Part shown: one piece after another, positions 7,902 through 16,902 of the stretch
How positions within the stretch are numbered: position 1 is the stretch's first letter
Layout: each line of letters opens with the position of its first letter
Assembly: GCA_963665165.1 (NCBI GenBank)
Contig: OY761989.1
Coordinates: 310,001 to 374,000 of the forward strand
Direction: 5' to 3'
Source of the DNA: G963663315 sp963665165
GTDB lineage: Bacteria > Pseudomonadota > Gammaproteobacteria > Arenicellales > Poriferihabitantaceae
Length of the DNA stretch: 64,000 nt
The notes under the pieces: generated by a model
What the model was told of the DNA's origin: nothing
What the model saw: the letters and a program-made list of their open reading frames with translations, nothing else
Database searches by the model: none
Translations under genes and position numbers: made by a program

Positions 7902-10663
7902 GCCGCCAATGCCTCATTCAATTCATCAATCACATCATCCATGCGATCACCGAAGAGTTTGTACATTTGGCCCATGCCGCCCTTGCTATCGAACGGGGCT
8001 AATTCAAGGTCTTCCCTCTCCAGATGAAAGGAGTTGATGATGTGATCACGAATCATGTGAAGCCATTCCATTTGTTCCTTATTGAATTTTTCCCCGCTAC
8101 CGCTGTGATATTTCATGATCCAGTTCTGGAAATTGCGCCGCACAGTATCCCGATAAGATGACAGCTTCGCATCCGCTCCGCAGACGCGCCGGATCAAAGA
8201 CACCAGTGAAATCAGTTCGCTTTGTGGTTGTCTGCCTTTATAGTTGTCCAGCAGGGCATAAGCCTGCCAGACTCTGAAAGGGGATAGGTGTGGCCGGTCT
8301 TTCCTGAGTTTGTCGGACAACTCCCGAATCATGGCGTAAGTCAACTCCCGGCGCCGATGTGGCTGGCCGTAGAAAATTGTCAATGCCTCGATCTCGTCCC
8401 GGTGGGCTTCCAGATATTGCCGGAAGTCCTGCACCATGGCTTCCGCGTTCTCATGATTGTCGCCCGCCCATCCGGCGTGTTGCACAGTATCCAGGTTATC
8501 ATGGTCGACGGTCTGTTCCTTGTTGCGGCGGATTGAGTCGATCAACTCGATCAGTTCGCCGTTGAAGACACTGGCAGCGCTATCAATCAGCTGTTCCCGG
8601 GCTTTATCACAAACCTCAGGAGATGGTTCGCCGTCTTCGGGAATCGGTTCGATCTCGTGCGCCTTCTCCTGAATGTGATCCGGGTCAATGGCTGCCAGAA
8701 GGCCACCTGCGATTTGGGCAAGTCCGGCGCCCCCCGCCTGCTCCCTGATCCGGTTTTTATCCGTCTGGTCAAGTTGCTGGTTCAAACGGGCCAGACGCCC
8801 TGCAAGGGAACTCACGGTGTCTTCGTCCCGCACACCCATCATCACACCCATGGCCAAATCCTTGAGCGGCACCGTGGGTCTGGTAATGAGTGGCTGGCTG
8901 GCGGTCTTGAGTGACCGGGTGACACCGACCGCATCCACGATTACATAATGAGTTTTCCCACTGGTCGCAGAGGGCGAGACTTTCCGGAGATCATCGTGTT
9001 CGAAGGTACGGGTACCCCGCCCCTTCATTTGCTCGAAATAATTGCGGCTTCGCACGTCACGCATGAAAAGCAGGCATTCAATCGGCTTGACGTCAGTGCC
9101 CGTCGCGATCATGTCAACGGTTACGGCGATGCGTGGATAGTAGTCGTTCCGAAACTGGGCAAGAATGGATTTCGGGTCTTCTACAGTTCTGTAAGTCACC
9201 TTCTTGCAAAATTCATTGCCTTCTCCAAATTCTTCCCGCACGGTCTGGATAATATCGTCCGCATGGCTGTCGGTCTTGGCAAAAACCAGTGTCTTCGGCG
9301 CTTCCCTACGGCCCGGAAAAATCTCCGGCAGCTTGCCACGGAAGATCCTGACGACCGTGCGAATCTGGTCAGGATTGACGACATCGCGATCCAGTTGCCG
9401 GGGAGAATAATTTTCATCCTCGTCCTGTGTTTCCCAACGTTTTTTCCGCGTCTGGCGCTCGCGTTTCTCAATCATCTGACCCTCGGCTATTTCACCGCCC
9501 TGTTGAGTGATCTCCGTATCAATGAGATAAACCTCGTTGCCGACATTGACACCATCGGCAACGGCCTGATCATGACCGTATTCACTGACTATGTTTTTCC
9601 TGAAGAAACCGTATGTACGATTATCAGGGGTGGCGGTCAGGCCAATGAGAAAGGCATCGAAATACTCCAGAACCTGCCGCCAGATGTTGTATATCGAGCG
9701 ATGGCATTCGTCGACAATAATGAAGTCGAAAAACTCAGGTGGAATCCGTTCGTTGTAAGCAACCGGCATCGGCTCTTTTGGCTGAACCATCTCGGCTGGA
9801 TGGGTTTGCTCGGCGGCCTCATCCATTTCCCGGCCCTTCAGGAGCGAATACATACGCTGGATGGTGCTGATGCAGACCTGACTGTCTTTGGCGACGAAGG
9901 ATGATTTCAGACGTTGTACGTTGTAGAGCTCGGTGAATTTGCGGTTGTCGTCGTTGGGTACGTAGGCCATGAATTCCTGCTCGGCTTGTTCACCCAGATT
10001 CCGGGTATCTACCAGAAAGAGAACCCGTCTGGCATCCGCGTGTTTGAGTAATCGGTAGATAGAGGTAATGGCCGTGTAGGTCTTGCCTGAACCGGTTGCC
10101 ATCTGGATGAGCGAGCGCGGACGGTTATCCTTGAAGGATGCTTCCAGATTCTCGATGGCGTCAATCTGGCACTCCCTCAGTCCCCGAGTATCCAGATCCG
10201 GCAATTCCTGGAACCATGAGCGGAGTGAGGCGGGCTGGACAAGCCAGTCCCGCATTGTCTCCGGTCGGGGGAAATTGAATATCTCTCGTGAGCGGGGCTT
10301 GGGGTCACGGCCGTCTGTGAAGCGGATCAACACGGCGGTGCTCTCGTAAACGAACGGCAAGGGCTCGCTGTTGTTCACCCACTTCAATCTGGCGCTGGCA
10401 TAGGCCCCGGATTGACTCTCGACTGTCGTGATCTTCTGGGCCCAATGCTCCGGCTTGGCCTCGACCACGCCGACGGGCTTTTTGTCGATGAAAAGAACAT
10501 AATCGGCCGGGCCGACATCCGTTTGATACTCACGGATGGCAATCCCGGTACCAGCGTTAAAGTCAATCTTGTCCTTGTCCTGAACGGCCCAGCCTGCCTG
10601 CGACAGTTTCGCGTCAATGACATCCCGCGCCGCCTGTTCAGGTGTCTGGTTGGCGTTCGGCAT
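7898..10663 (-). CDS. hsdR: Type I restriction endonuclease subunit, EcoEI-like
   Basis: HsdR is the ATP-driven translocase and nuclease of the complex. The N-terminal nuclease motif is visible (D54 and E68-A-K70). The helicase follows with Walker A ATGSGKT at about 189-195, a DECH box at 318-321 and TATP at 343-346. The 921-residue length and C-terminal region fit the EcoEI class. I prefer the ATG at 10663, with an AGGTGG Shine-Dalgarno, over the in-frame TTG one codon upstream. It is the first gene of the restriction operon and ends in a GTGA overlap with hsdS. All core motifs are intact, so the system appears functional. Confidence 0.96.
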   Translation of the reverse strand: MPNANQTPEQAARDVIDAKLSQAGWAVQDKDKIDFNAGTGIAIREYQTDVGPADYVLFIDKKPVGVVEAKPEHWAQKITTVESQSGAYASARLKWVNNSEPLPFVYESTAVLIRFTDGRDPKPRSREIFNFPRPETMRDWLVQPASLRSWFQELPDLDTRGLRECQIDAIENLEASFKDNRPRSLIQMATGSGKTYTAITSIYRLLKHADARRVLFLVDTRNLGEQAEQEFMAYVPNDDNRKFTELYNVQRLKSSFVAKDSQVCISTIQRMYSLLKGREMDEAAEQTHPAEMVQPKEPMPVAYNERIPPEFFDFIIVDECHRSIYNIWRQVLEYFDAFLIGLTATPDNRTYGFFRKNIVSEYGHDQAVADGVNVGNEVYLIDTEITQQGGEIAEGQMIEKRERQTRKKRWETQDEDENYSPRQLDRDVVNPDQIRTVVRIFRGKLPEIFPGRREAPKTLVFAKTDSHADDIIQTVREEFGEGNEFCKKVTYRTVEDPKSILAQFRNDYYPRIAVTVDMIATGTDVKPIECLLFMRDVRSRNYFEQMKGRGTRTFEHDDLRKVSPSATSGKTHYVIVDAVGVTRSLKTASQPLITRPTVPLKDLAMGVMMGVRDEDTVSSLAGRLARLNQQLDQTDKNRIREQAGGAGLAQIAGGLLAAIDPDHIQEKAHEIEPIPEDGEPSPEVCDKAREQLIDSAASVFNGELIELIDSIRRNKEQTVDHDNLDTVQHAGWAGDNHENAEAMVQDFRQYLEAHRDEIEALTIFYGQPHRRRELTYAMIRELSDKLRKDRPHLSPFRVWQAYALLDNYKGRQPQSELISLVSLIRRVCGADAKLSSYRDTVRRNFQNWIMKYHSGSGEKFNKEQMEWLHMIRDHIINSFHLEREDLELAPFDSKGGMGQMYKLFGDRMDDVIDELNEALAA

Positions 10664-10718
10664 CAATCCACCTGCCTAATGTACACCCATATTTCTCATA
10701 GTGCGAGTGTAAGCCAAT

Positions 10719-10736
10719 GGAGGCCGGTTTGCCTCC
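10719..10736. other. Small hairpin between the AbiJ-like gene and hsdR
   Basis: GGAGGC (10719-10724) and GCCTCC (10731-10736) form a 6-bp stem with a 6-base loop. It lies downstream of the AbiJ-like gene and about 55 bases upstream of hsdR. There is no convincing T-run, so it may be a weak terminator, an operator or chance. Confidence 0.3.
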
Positions 10737-10798
10737 CGTATTGATCAATCCGCTTGAAAAACGGCTTGTTGATACCAGAAACCCGGTCCAGAAAATTA

Positions 10799-11650
10799 TC
10801 ACTTGTCCCCGAATTTGCCTTCAACATAATTTATAAAAGCGGAACAAGCCACCAACATGAACTTGGCATCATGATAGTCATTACTATTTTTCTCCAATAT
10901 AGCGTGCCTGATACCATTCTTTTCTGAAGTATAGCCATAGAGTTTTCTAAAGGCATCTCGTAACGCAGGGTGAAGGTCAATTTCTTTTTCTAACTTCTTG
11001 ATTAACTGCCCTAATGTCCCGTTGCCAACACCAGATATCTGTGTAACCAAGCTTTCAACAGCGGAGATAGATTCTTTTATTGAATTTCTGTAATCGGGTG
11101 TGCTCTTGTCGGATAGTAATTCCAGTGCTCGTTGAACATGCGTTCTAACTGGGCCAGTCTTGCTTTCCAATGCTTGTTCAATTGCAGCGATTTCATGATT
11201 CTCTGTCAACCGGGCAATGCGCTCATCCACAAAACGGTAAGCGGACATCTCCCTTTCAAAGAGATCGTTGCAGGCTTTACAAAACTCCTTTCGGGATTGA
11301 AATTGATCATAATTGGCTGCAACAAATTCAAGGAAATCATATACCTCATACCACTCGCAACCGAAAAAATGATTCCTGATCCTTGGCGAGACGTCCATCG
11401 TCCAATTACTCTTTATGGCATCTGTTGGTTGTTTAAAATGCAGAAACCACAAATTACGACAGAGCGAAAGTAATCCTGAATTCGAATCACTTGTAAGACC
11501 AATATAATTCGTGCCTTGATCGGGCTGTGCCTTGCTCCAGATAAACATATCCAGAATACTCCAGATACCATTCCTCAAATCGTCATCCATTGATTCAATT
11601 TGAAATACTTCCTTTACAGGCTTATATCCGTATTTTTCAGAAAACCTCAT
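10799..11650 (-). CDS. AbiJ-NTD4-like protein, probable abortive-infection factor
   Basis: The N-terminus of this 283-residue protein (residues 1-40, with YGYKPV and ESMDDDLRN at 19-27) matches what I know of the AbiJ N-terminal domain 4 family found in abortive-infection proteins. A mostly helical C-terminal half follows, with a GIRH segment near 246-249 that is common in such Abi C-terminal domains. The biochemical activity is unknown; an RNase-like C-terminus is possible but not shown. It lies just upstream of hsdR on the same strand, and the pairing with a restriction system supports a defence role. The ATG at 11650 is the first start in the frame. Confidence 0.75.
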   Translation of the reverse strand: MRFSEKYGYKPVKEVFQIESMDDDLRNGIWSILDMFIWSKAQPDQGTNYIGLTSDSNSGLLSLCRNLWFLHFKQPTDAIKSNWTMDVSPRIRNHFFGCEWYEVYDFLEFVAANYDQFQSRKEFCKACNDLFEREMSAYRFVDERIARLTENHEIAAIEQALESKTGPVRTHVQRALELLSDKSTPDYRNSIKESISAVESLVTQISGVGNGTLGQLIKKLEKEIDLHPALRDAFRKLYGYTSEKNGIRHAILEKNSNDYHDAKFMLVACSAFINYVEGKFGDK

Positions 11651-11902
11651 TTATACTCTACCCCCGACAAGCCAAATCAAGATATTAATCACTTTTCGTA
11701 CCCCTCTGGTTCGCATACCAGCTTTTTTCGCTCAGCTTTTTAATATGGCATATTCAGGGACGGCATGATAGCGGTTGTGGATTCCTGCCCTTTTGTTCTA
11801 CGGGAACGACGAGGGCGCTCAATCCGAAAATATGACAACGCCCCCGGCGGAATTCAAGTACAATTTCAATCGTCGATACAGATTGCAAACTGGAGATAAC
11901 CG

Positions 11903-12649
11903 ATGAATCCACCAAAAATCAATCAGTTCGAAGCGCTGACTTTCGATTGTTATGGAACCCTGATTGACTGGGAAACCGGTATCTGGGACGCGCTACAGCC
12001 GCTCCTGATGGAAAATGGCGTCAGGCATATTGACCGCCGCGCCGGGCTTGGGGCCTTTTCTGACATAGAGAGCGCGCTTGAGCGGGAAGCGCCGGACAGG
12101 CATTATTCCGATGTGCTGAAAACCGCTCACCGGCGGATTGCTGAGCGGTTTGACCTGCGGACAACGGATATACAGGATCAGGCATTCGCAGACGCGATTG
12201 CTCATTGGCCGGCCTTCAGTGACAGCGCGGACGCATTGCGACGGCTGAAGCAGCGCTACCGGCTCGTGATTCTGTCCAACGTGAGCCGGGATGGGTTCGC
12301 CGCTTCCAACCGGAAACTCGGGGTCGAATTCGATGCCGTCTACACCGCCGAGGATATTGGCAGCTACAAGCCGGATCCGCGCAACTTTGAATATATGCTG
12401 AACCGGCTTCACACTGACTTCAATATCCGCAGGGAGGGCATTCTCCACACGGCCCAAAGCCTGTTTCACGACCACCGGCAGGCGCGGGCTTTCGGCCTCG
12501 CCAATGCCTGGATCGACCGGCAGCGCCTGAAAGAAAAGGGGGATTGGGGAGCCACGGCCCGAATGGAAACCTGGCCGGATTACGATTTTTATTTCAACAC
12601 GATGGGTGAGATGGCGGACTATGTGGACAGGAACAGCGCCGGAACATGA
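11903..12649 (+). CDS. HAD-superfamily hydrolase, haloacid dehalogenase type II-like
   Basis: This is a 248-residue HAD hydrolase. The nucleophile motif is TFDCYGTLID near residue 14, motif II is VILSNVS, the conserved lysine lies in YKPDPRNF, and the last motif is AQSLFHDH. This arrangement matches 2-haloacid dehalogenase-like family members, but the substrate is unknown. The ATG follows a good Shine-Dalgarno (GGAGATAACCG). It is convergent with the tRNA cluster, ending three bases before tRNA-Leu, and sits between the defence island and conserved chromosome. The 250 bases upstream, shared with the divergent AbiJ-like gene, show no promoter I would defend. Confidence 0.88.
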   Translation: MNPPKINQFEALTFDCYGTLIDWETGIWDALQPLLMENGVRHIDRRAGLGAFSDIESALEREAPDRHYSDVLKTAHRRIAERFDLRTTDIQDQAFADAIAHWPAFSDSADALRRLKQRYRLVILSNVSRDGFAASNRKLGVEFDAVYTAEDIGSYKPDPRNFEYMLNRLHTDFNIRREGILHTAQSLFHDHRQARAFGLANAWIDRQRLKEKGDWGATARMETWPDYDFYFNTMGEMADYVDRNSAGT

Positions 12650-12652
12650 CTA

Positions 12653-12739
12653 TGGTACCCGGGGCCGGACTTGAACCGGCACGATGTCGCCATCGAGGGA
12701 TTTTAAGTCCCTTGCGTCTACCAATTCCGCCACCCGGGC
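12653..12739 (-). tRNA. leuZ: tRNA-Leu (UAA)
   Basis: The minus strand folds as an 87-base class II tRNA with a long variable arm, anticodon loop CTTAAAA (anticodon UAA), a TTCAAGTC T-loop and an encoded CCA end. It is the last gene in the Gly-Cys-Leu order found after pgsA in E. coli. Confidence 0.97.
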
Positions 12740-12764
12740 AAACAGTACCGAATAATCATAAAGC

Positions 12765-12838
12765 TGGAGGCTGAGCCCGGAATCGAACCGAGGTCAACGG
12801 CTTTGCAGGCCGCTGCATAACCACTCTGCCACTCAGCC
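12765..12838 (-). tRNA. cysT: tRNA-Cys (GCA)
   Basis: The 74-base cloverleaf has acceptor strands GGCTGAG and CTCAGCC, a U discriminator typical of tRNA-Cys, anticodon loop CTGCAAA (GCA) and an encoded CCA. Confidence 0.97.
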
Positions 12839-12938
12839 CCTTGATCTTGTCCATGGCATCTGTCCGTAGTGTGCCATATCGCTGACCAAAAAAACCAGGA
12901 ATCCTGGCGTTGACAATACACGCAGGGGTACGCAATAC

Positions 12939-13014
<76 letters not shown>

Positions 13015-13039
13015 TTATATCAAATTTTCGGGGAGGTTG

Positions 13040-13067
13040 ATTCTAGCCGAGCATCGGATAGTGTCAA
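13040..13067 (-). promoter_or_regulatory. Sigma-70 promoter for the Gly-Cys-Leu tRNA operon
   Basis: On the minus strand a perfect -35 TTGACA (13062-13067) is followed by a 16-base spacer and TAGAAT (13040-13045). Transcription would begin roughly 20 bases before tRNA-Gly. It lies between the pgsA stop and the first tRNA. Confidence 0.8.
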
Positions 13068-13119
13068 TAGCAATCTGCCCGGCAATCCTGATTTCAATCG
13101 ATCCGGGATTGATTATCCG

Positions 13120-13704
13120 TCAACTGTCGGTTTTTTCCAGCAAATACGGCATCGCTGCCTTCAGGTAGGCCCACACCGACCAGAGGGTCAGAATCGCTGC
13201 GGCGTAAAAAGCGAGTTCTCCGACACGGAACGAGGGAATATCCAGTATCGGTTCGGCATACAGCAGCAGGGAAATGGAAACCATCTGGAATACCGTTTTT
13301 ACCTTCCCCGGAATACCGACCGAAACCACGCCGCGTTCGCCCAGTTCGGCCATCCACTCACGCAACGCGGAAATGGCGATTTCACGACCGATGATGATAC
13401 ACACCGAAATGGAAAATAACATCGGATGTATCACACGGTTCAACACCTCCAGGTCGGAAACCAGAAGCACCAGCGCGCTGGAAACGATCAGTTTGTCCGC
13501 CACCGGATCAAGGAAAGCGCCCAGCGCCGATGTCGCATTCATCTTCCTTGCAAGAAATCCATCCAGCCAGTCGGTTATGGCTGCGGTAACGAAAACCCCG
13601 GTTACCAGTATGGATCGCAATTCCATCTCCCAGAAATACAGCAATACCAGCACCGGGATCAGGGCTATTCTGAACAGCGTGAGTATATTCGGGATATTCA
13701 GCAT
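13120..13704 (-). CDS. pgsA: Phosphatidylglycerophosphate synthase
   Basis: PgsA is an inner-membrane enzyme that makes phosphatidylglycerophosphate from CDP-diacylglycerol and glycerol-3-phosphate, the committed step to acidic phospholipids. The CDP-alcohol phosphotransferase signature is complete: DWLDGFLAR, then GAFLDPVADK after eight residues. Several membrane helices surround it. I chose the ATG at 13704 (MLNIPNILTLFR) because family members start at this point and GGTGAG lies about ten bases upstream. A longer reading from GTG at 13719 would overlap the uvrC stop by four bases. The uvrC-pgsA-tRNA order is conserved in gammaproteobacteria. Confidence 0.95.
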   Translation of the reverse strand: MLNIPNILTLFRIALIPVLVLLYFWEMELRSILVTGVFVTAAITDWLDGFLARKMNATSALGAFLDPVADKLIVSSALVLLVSDLEVLNRVIHPMLFSISVCIIIGREIAISALREWMAELGERGVVSVGIPGKVKTVFQMVSISLLLYAEPILDIPSFRVGELAFYAAAILTLWSVWAYLKAAMPYLLEKTDS

Positions 13705-13715
13705 GACATGAGCGC

Positions 13716-15542
13716 TCACCGATTAAAATCGTTGAAAATCCGTTGCGCCAGGTTCCGGCTGATTCCCGGGACTTTTGCTATGTCCTCGACTCCGGCGCGC
13801 TTGATTTCCCGAACCCCTCCGAAATACCGCAACAGATTTCGGCGGCGCTTGTCTCCCACCCCCGCGATCTGTTCCAGGGCGGATCGATTCCGCGCTTTCC
13901 CCCGGCGCAGGCGGTGCCCGGTTATTGCGAATCGGTGCGCTTCGTCACGAATGCGTTGCACCAGGTGGGAAACCGGTGAAGTCCCTGCGGGCTGGAACGG
14001 TGTTGCCACCCCGGCCAGATGAAACTGTTCTTCCCCCGCCTTTCGTTCCGGACCTTTGGATACCCCCATCAGCGCGACCGAATCGAGTATCTGTAATTCC
14101 TTAAAGACTTTTCTCGCCACACTCAACTGCCCTTTGCCGCCATCAATAATCACCAGGTCAGGAATCCTGCCATCGTTTTCGAGTACTTTTTTATAACGCC
14201 GGGTCAGAACCTGTTCCATCGCGGCATAATCATCGCCAGGTTCGATACCGGATATATTGTAACGCCGATAGTCGGACTTTACGGCGCCGCTCTGGTCAAA
14301 TACCACACAGGCGCCCACAGCTCTTTCTCCCATGGTATGGCTGATATCGAAACATTCGATACGGGAAGGGGTTTCGGCCAGTGACAGGTAATCGCCCAGT
14401 TCGGTGATCTGGCTGCTGATCTGGCTGCGCTGGTTCAGGTAACGGCTCAGATGGTCTGCCGCATTCAACCGGGCTGACTCGATCCACCTTGCCCTGTAGG
14501 AGCGGCAATGCTGCCTGATTTCGACTTTCCTTTTGTTTTCAATGGACAGTATCTGCTGCAGGGAACTTCGACTGTCAATCGCTTCGCTCAACAGAATCTC
14601 CCTGGGCATCGCCGAACCGAAATAATGTTGCGCGAGAAAGACTTCCAGCAGTTCGGACGGGGTTTTGTCAAGTGCGTTGGGTTGCAGGTGGAACCGGATA
14701 CCCAGGTTCCTTCCCCGGCGAATGGAGGTGACGCCGAAGCAGACCATGCCGGATTCGGCCGCTACGGCGACCACATCCGCGTCCTGGGCATCGGATGAAA
14801 TATACTGTTTCTCGCGGACCCTTTGCAGCAAGGCGATACGGTCCCGATAAACCGCCGCGTTTTCATAATCGAGATGGCCGGACGCCTGTTCCATCTTCTC
14901 CGCCAGTTCATTCACCAGGCGGGTGTCTTCACCAGCCAGCATGGCTTTGGCCTGGCGGATGTCTTCCCGATAATCGTCCGGGCCGATCCGGCCCGTACAG
15001 GGCGCGCTGCATCGCTTGATCTGGTATTGCAGGCAAGGCCGTGACCGGTTTCTGAAGAAGGCGTCATCACATTGGCGCAACCGGAAAATTTTCTGCAGTT
15101 GCGCCAGCATTTCCCGAACCGCGGCGGAATTGGGGTAAGGCCCGTAATACCGGCCCGGCAATGTCCGGGGGCCGCGATAGAATGTAAATCTGGGGAAGGT
15201 GTCTTTTTCGGTCAATCGGATGTAGGGGAAACTTTTGCCGTCCCGCAGGGTGATATTGTAGTACGGACGCCTGTCCTTGATGAGGTTGTATTCAAGCAAC
15301 AGCGCTTCGCTTTCCGTGCGGGTCTGCTGGGTTTCGGCATGGGCGATTTTTGAAACCATCAGGCGGGTTTTCGGCGAAAGGGAGGTCGGGCGGAAATAAC
15401 TCTGAAGACGCTTTTTCAGATTTTTCGCTTTCCCGACGTAGAGCGTGCCGCCCTGTTCATCCGTGAAGATGTAGACTCCGGGCCGCTCGGAAACGGCCTC
15501 AAGAAACTGGCGCGCGTCAAAACATGGCTTGTTATCGCTCAT
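13716..15542 (-). CDS. uvrC: Excinuclease ABC subunit C
   Basis: UvrC (608 residues) makes both incisions around lesions bound by UvrB in nucleotide excision repair. The N-terminal GIY-YIG nuclease is visible (GVYIF and LYVGKAKNLKKRL within residues 15-50). A UVR motif for UvrB contact follows near 210-235. The RNase H-like domain contains ECFDISH and LVIIDGGKGQL, and C-terminal helix-hairpin-helix repeats end the protein. The length matches E. coli UvrC. The stop overlaps the possible GTG start of pgsA, so the two genes are probably cotranscribed. Confidence 0.97.
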   Translation of the reverse strand: MSDNKPCFDARQFLEAVSERPGVYIFTDEQGGTLYVGKAKNLKKRLQSYFRPTSLSPKTRLMVSKIAHAETQQTRTESEALLLEYNLIKDRRPYYNITLRDGKSFPYIRLTEKDTFPRFTFYRGPRTLPGRYYGPYPNSAAVREMLAQLQKIFRLRQCDDAFFRNRSRPCLQYQIKRCSAPCTGRIGPDDYREDIRQAKAMLAGEDTRLVNELAEKMEQASGHLDYENAAVYRDRIALLQRVREKQYISSDAQDADVVAVAAESGMVCFGVTSIRRGRNLGIRFHLQPNALDKTPSELLEVFLAQHYFGSAMPREILLSEAIDSRSSLQQILSIENKRKVEIRQHCRSYRARWIESARLNAADHLSRYLNQRSQISSQITELGDYLSLAETPSRIECFDISHTMGERAVGACVVFDQSGAVKSDYRRYNISGIEPGDDYAAMEQVLTRRYKKVLENDGRIPDLVIIDGGKGQLSVARKVFKELQILDSVALMGVSKGPERKAGEEQFHLAGVATPFQPAGTSPVSHLVQRIRDEAHRFAITGHRLRRGKARNRSALEQIAGVGDKRRRNLLRYFGGVREIKRAGVEDIAKVPGISRNLAQRIFNDFNR

Positions 15543-15638
15543 GATCGTCTGGGCCCGGGCGCCGGTATGTTGATGCTGCCTGCCATAGTGGATACAATTC
15601 GGCGCCGTTCATCACCCAATATCAGGAAACCTGTTCCA

Positions 15639-16199
15639 GTGAAAATCTCGGCCTTCGAAGCTCGCATCGGCAATCTGATGGAATATCAGGGTAAACTGTG
15701 GCGGATATTAAAGAAAAACCATGTCAAGCCGGGCAAGGGCGGCGCATTCGTTCAACTTGAGATGAAGTGTATATCAGATGGCGCCAAACTCAATGAACGA
15801 TTTCGCTCGGAGGATAAAATGGAAAAGGCTTACGTCGAACCCCGGCAGATGCAGTACCTTTATCTCGATGGTGAAGATTATATCTTCATGGACAACGATA
15901 ATTACGAGCAGATCACGTTAAGCGCCGAGGAACTCGAAACCCAGATCCCGTTCTTGTTGCCCAACACCGATGTCCAGATCAATTTTCATAATGAAGTCCC
16001 GATCGGGATCGAGTTGGCCGGATCCGTCGTACTGGAGGTGGTCGATACCGAAGGCGTGGTAAAGGGTCAGACCGCTTCCGGTAGCGGCAAGCCCGCAGTT
16101 CTGGAAACCGGGCACAAGGTCACGGTTCCGACTTTCATCACTGTGGGTGAAAAAGTGAAAGTGAATACCGACACCGGCGAATACATGGAACGAGCCTGA
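15639..16199 (+). CDS. efp: Translation elongation factor P
   Basis: EF-P binds ribosomes stalled at polyproline and promotes peptide bond formation. The GTG at 15639 gives a 186-residue protein whose N-terminus (VKISAFEARIGN) aligns with the family. The longer frame starting at 15567 adds about 24 residues with no counterpart. KPGKGGA contains the lysine (about K33) that is modified in many bacteria; no epmA or epmB modification gene lies in this window. The KOW-like N-terminal domain is followed by two OB domains, and the C-terminus is as expected. The gene is divergent from uvrC and convergent with the DUF3726-like gene. Confidence 0.95.
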   Translation: MKISAFEARIGNLMEYQGKLWRILKKNHVKPGKGGAFVQLEMKCISDGAKLNERFRSEDKMEKAYVEPRQMQYLYLDGEDYIFMDNDNYEQITLSAEELETQIPFLLPNTDVQINFHNEVPIGIELAGSVVLEVVDTEGVVKGQTASGSGKPAVLETGHKVTVPTFITVGEKVKVNTDTGEYMERA

Positions 16200-16245
16200 C
16201 CGCGCCGCCATTCCTGTCTCGCACGGGTCGAAGGCACGGAACCGA

Positions 16246-16902
16246 TCAGTCATTGTCGCTCAATCCGGCTCCCGCCCCCGACAGTCGGGATGCTTCGGTG
16301 GCTTCGACGTAGGTAAGCCAGGCCCGATTCTCGAGTTTTTCCCAGGCGCCGGCATTCACCCGTGTGTCCCCGACCTTCGGATACCGGCCACCGCTGCAAT
16401 CACGGTCGAAAAGGGCTTTTTCACAGGTCAGCCGGTCTGCCCGGACAGCGTACAGGTCGGCCTCGTCACCGGTGATGGCAAGGCGGTCAGGGTAAATCGA
16501 CAAGCCGATTGACAACCAGCCCAGGGTCACGGATTGCTCCCGGTTCAATATGGTTTGGCCCACATACCCTGCAACCAGTATCGGGCAGGCGATTGCGCGT
16601 GTCTCGATACCGCGCTCCGGTATCAACGCCAGGCAATCACTCAGGGCCAGCCCGGTCATGATCGGACTCAACACATTGCCCGGCCCCTGCCAGACTCCGT
16701 CCAGCGATTCCGGCGCATGGTCGACCGGCCGCTGATGATCGAGCCTTTCCAGTAACGCTGCCAGACTCGAAACGCCGTCGAGCTGGAACGCGTGCAGCCA
16801 GCGGACGGCCCGGCCTGTGTCATCGGCCAGCCCCCAGGGCAATCCGCTTCCTCTGGCCGCTTTTCGGCAGGTTTGCTCAATTTCATTCAACGAGCGTTTC
16901 AT
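16246..16902 (-). CDS. DUF3726-like protein
   Basis: This 218-residue protein begins MKRSLNEIEQTCRKAARGSG and continues with PWGLADDTGRAVRWL, which I recognise as the DUF3726 family found in marine proteobacteria. No catalytic motif, signal peptide or membrane segment is apparent. Its ATG overlaps the stop of the 565-residue gene by four bases (ATGA), so the two are cotranscribed and probably act together. No function is known to me. Confidence 0.75.
   Translation of the reverse strand: MKRSLNEIEQTCRKAARGSGLPWGLADDTGRAVRWLHAFQLDGVSSLAALLERLDHQRPVDHAPESLDGVWQGPGNVLSPIMTGLALSDCLALIPERGIETRAIACPILVAGYVGQTILNREQSVTLGWLSIGLSIYPDRLAITGDEADLYAVRADRLTCEKALFDRDCSGGRYPKVGDTRVNAGAWEKLENRAWLTYVEATEASRLSGAGAGLSDND

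Noticed and set aside
8948..9904. 318-codon plus-strand open frame
   Set aside because: It is antisense to the helicase domain of hsdR.
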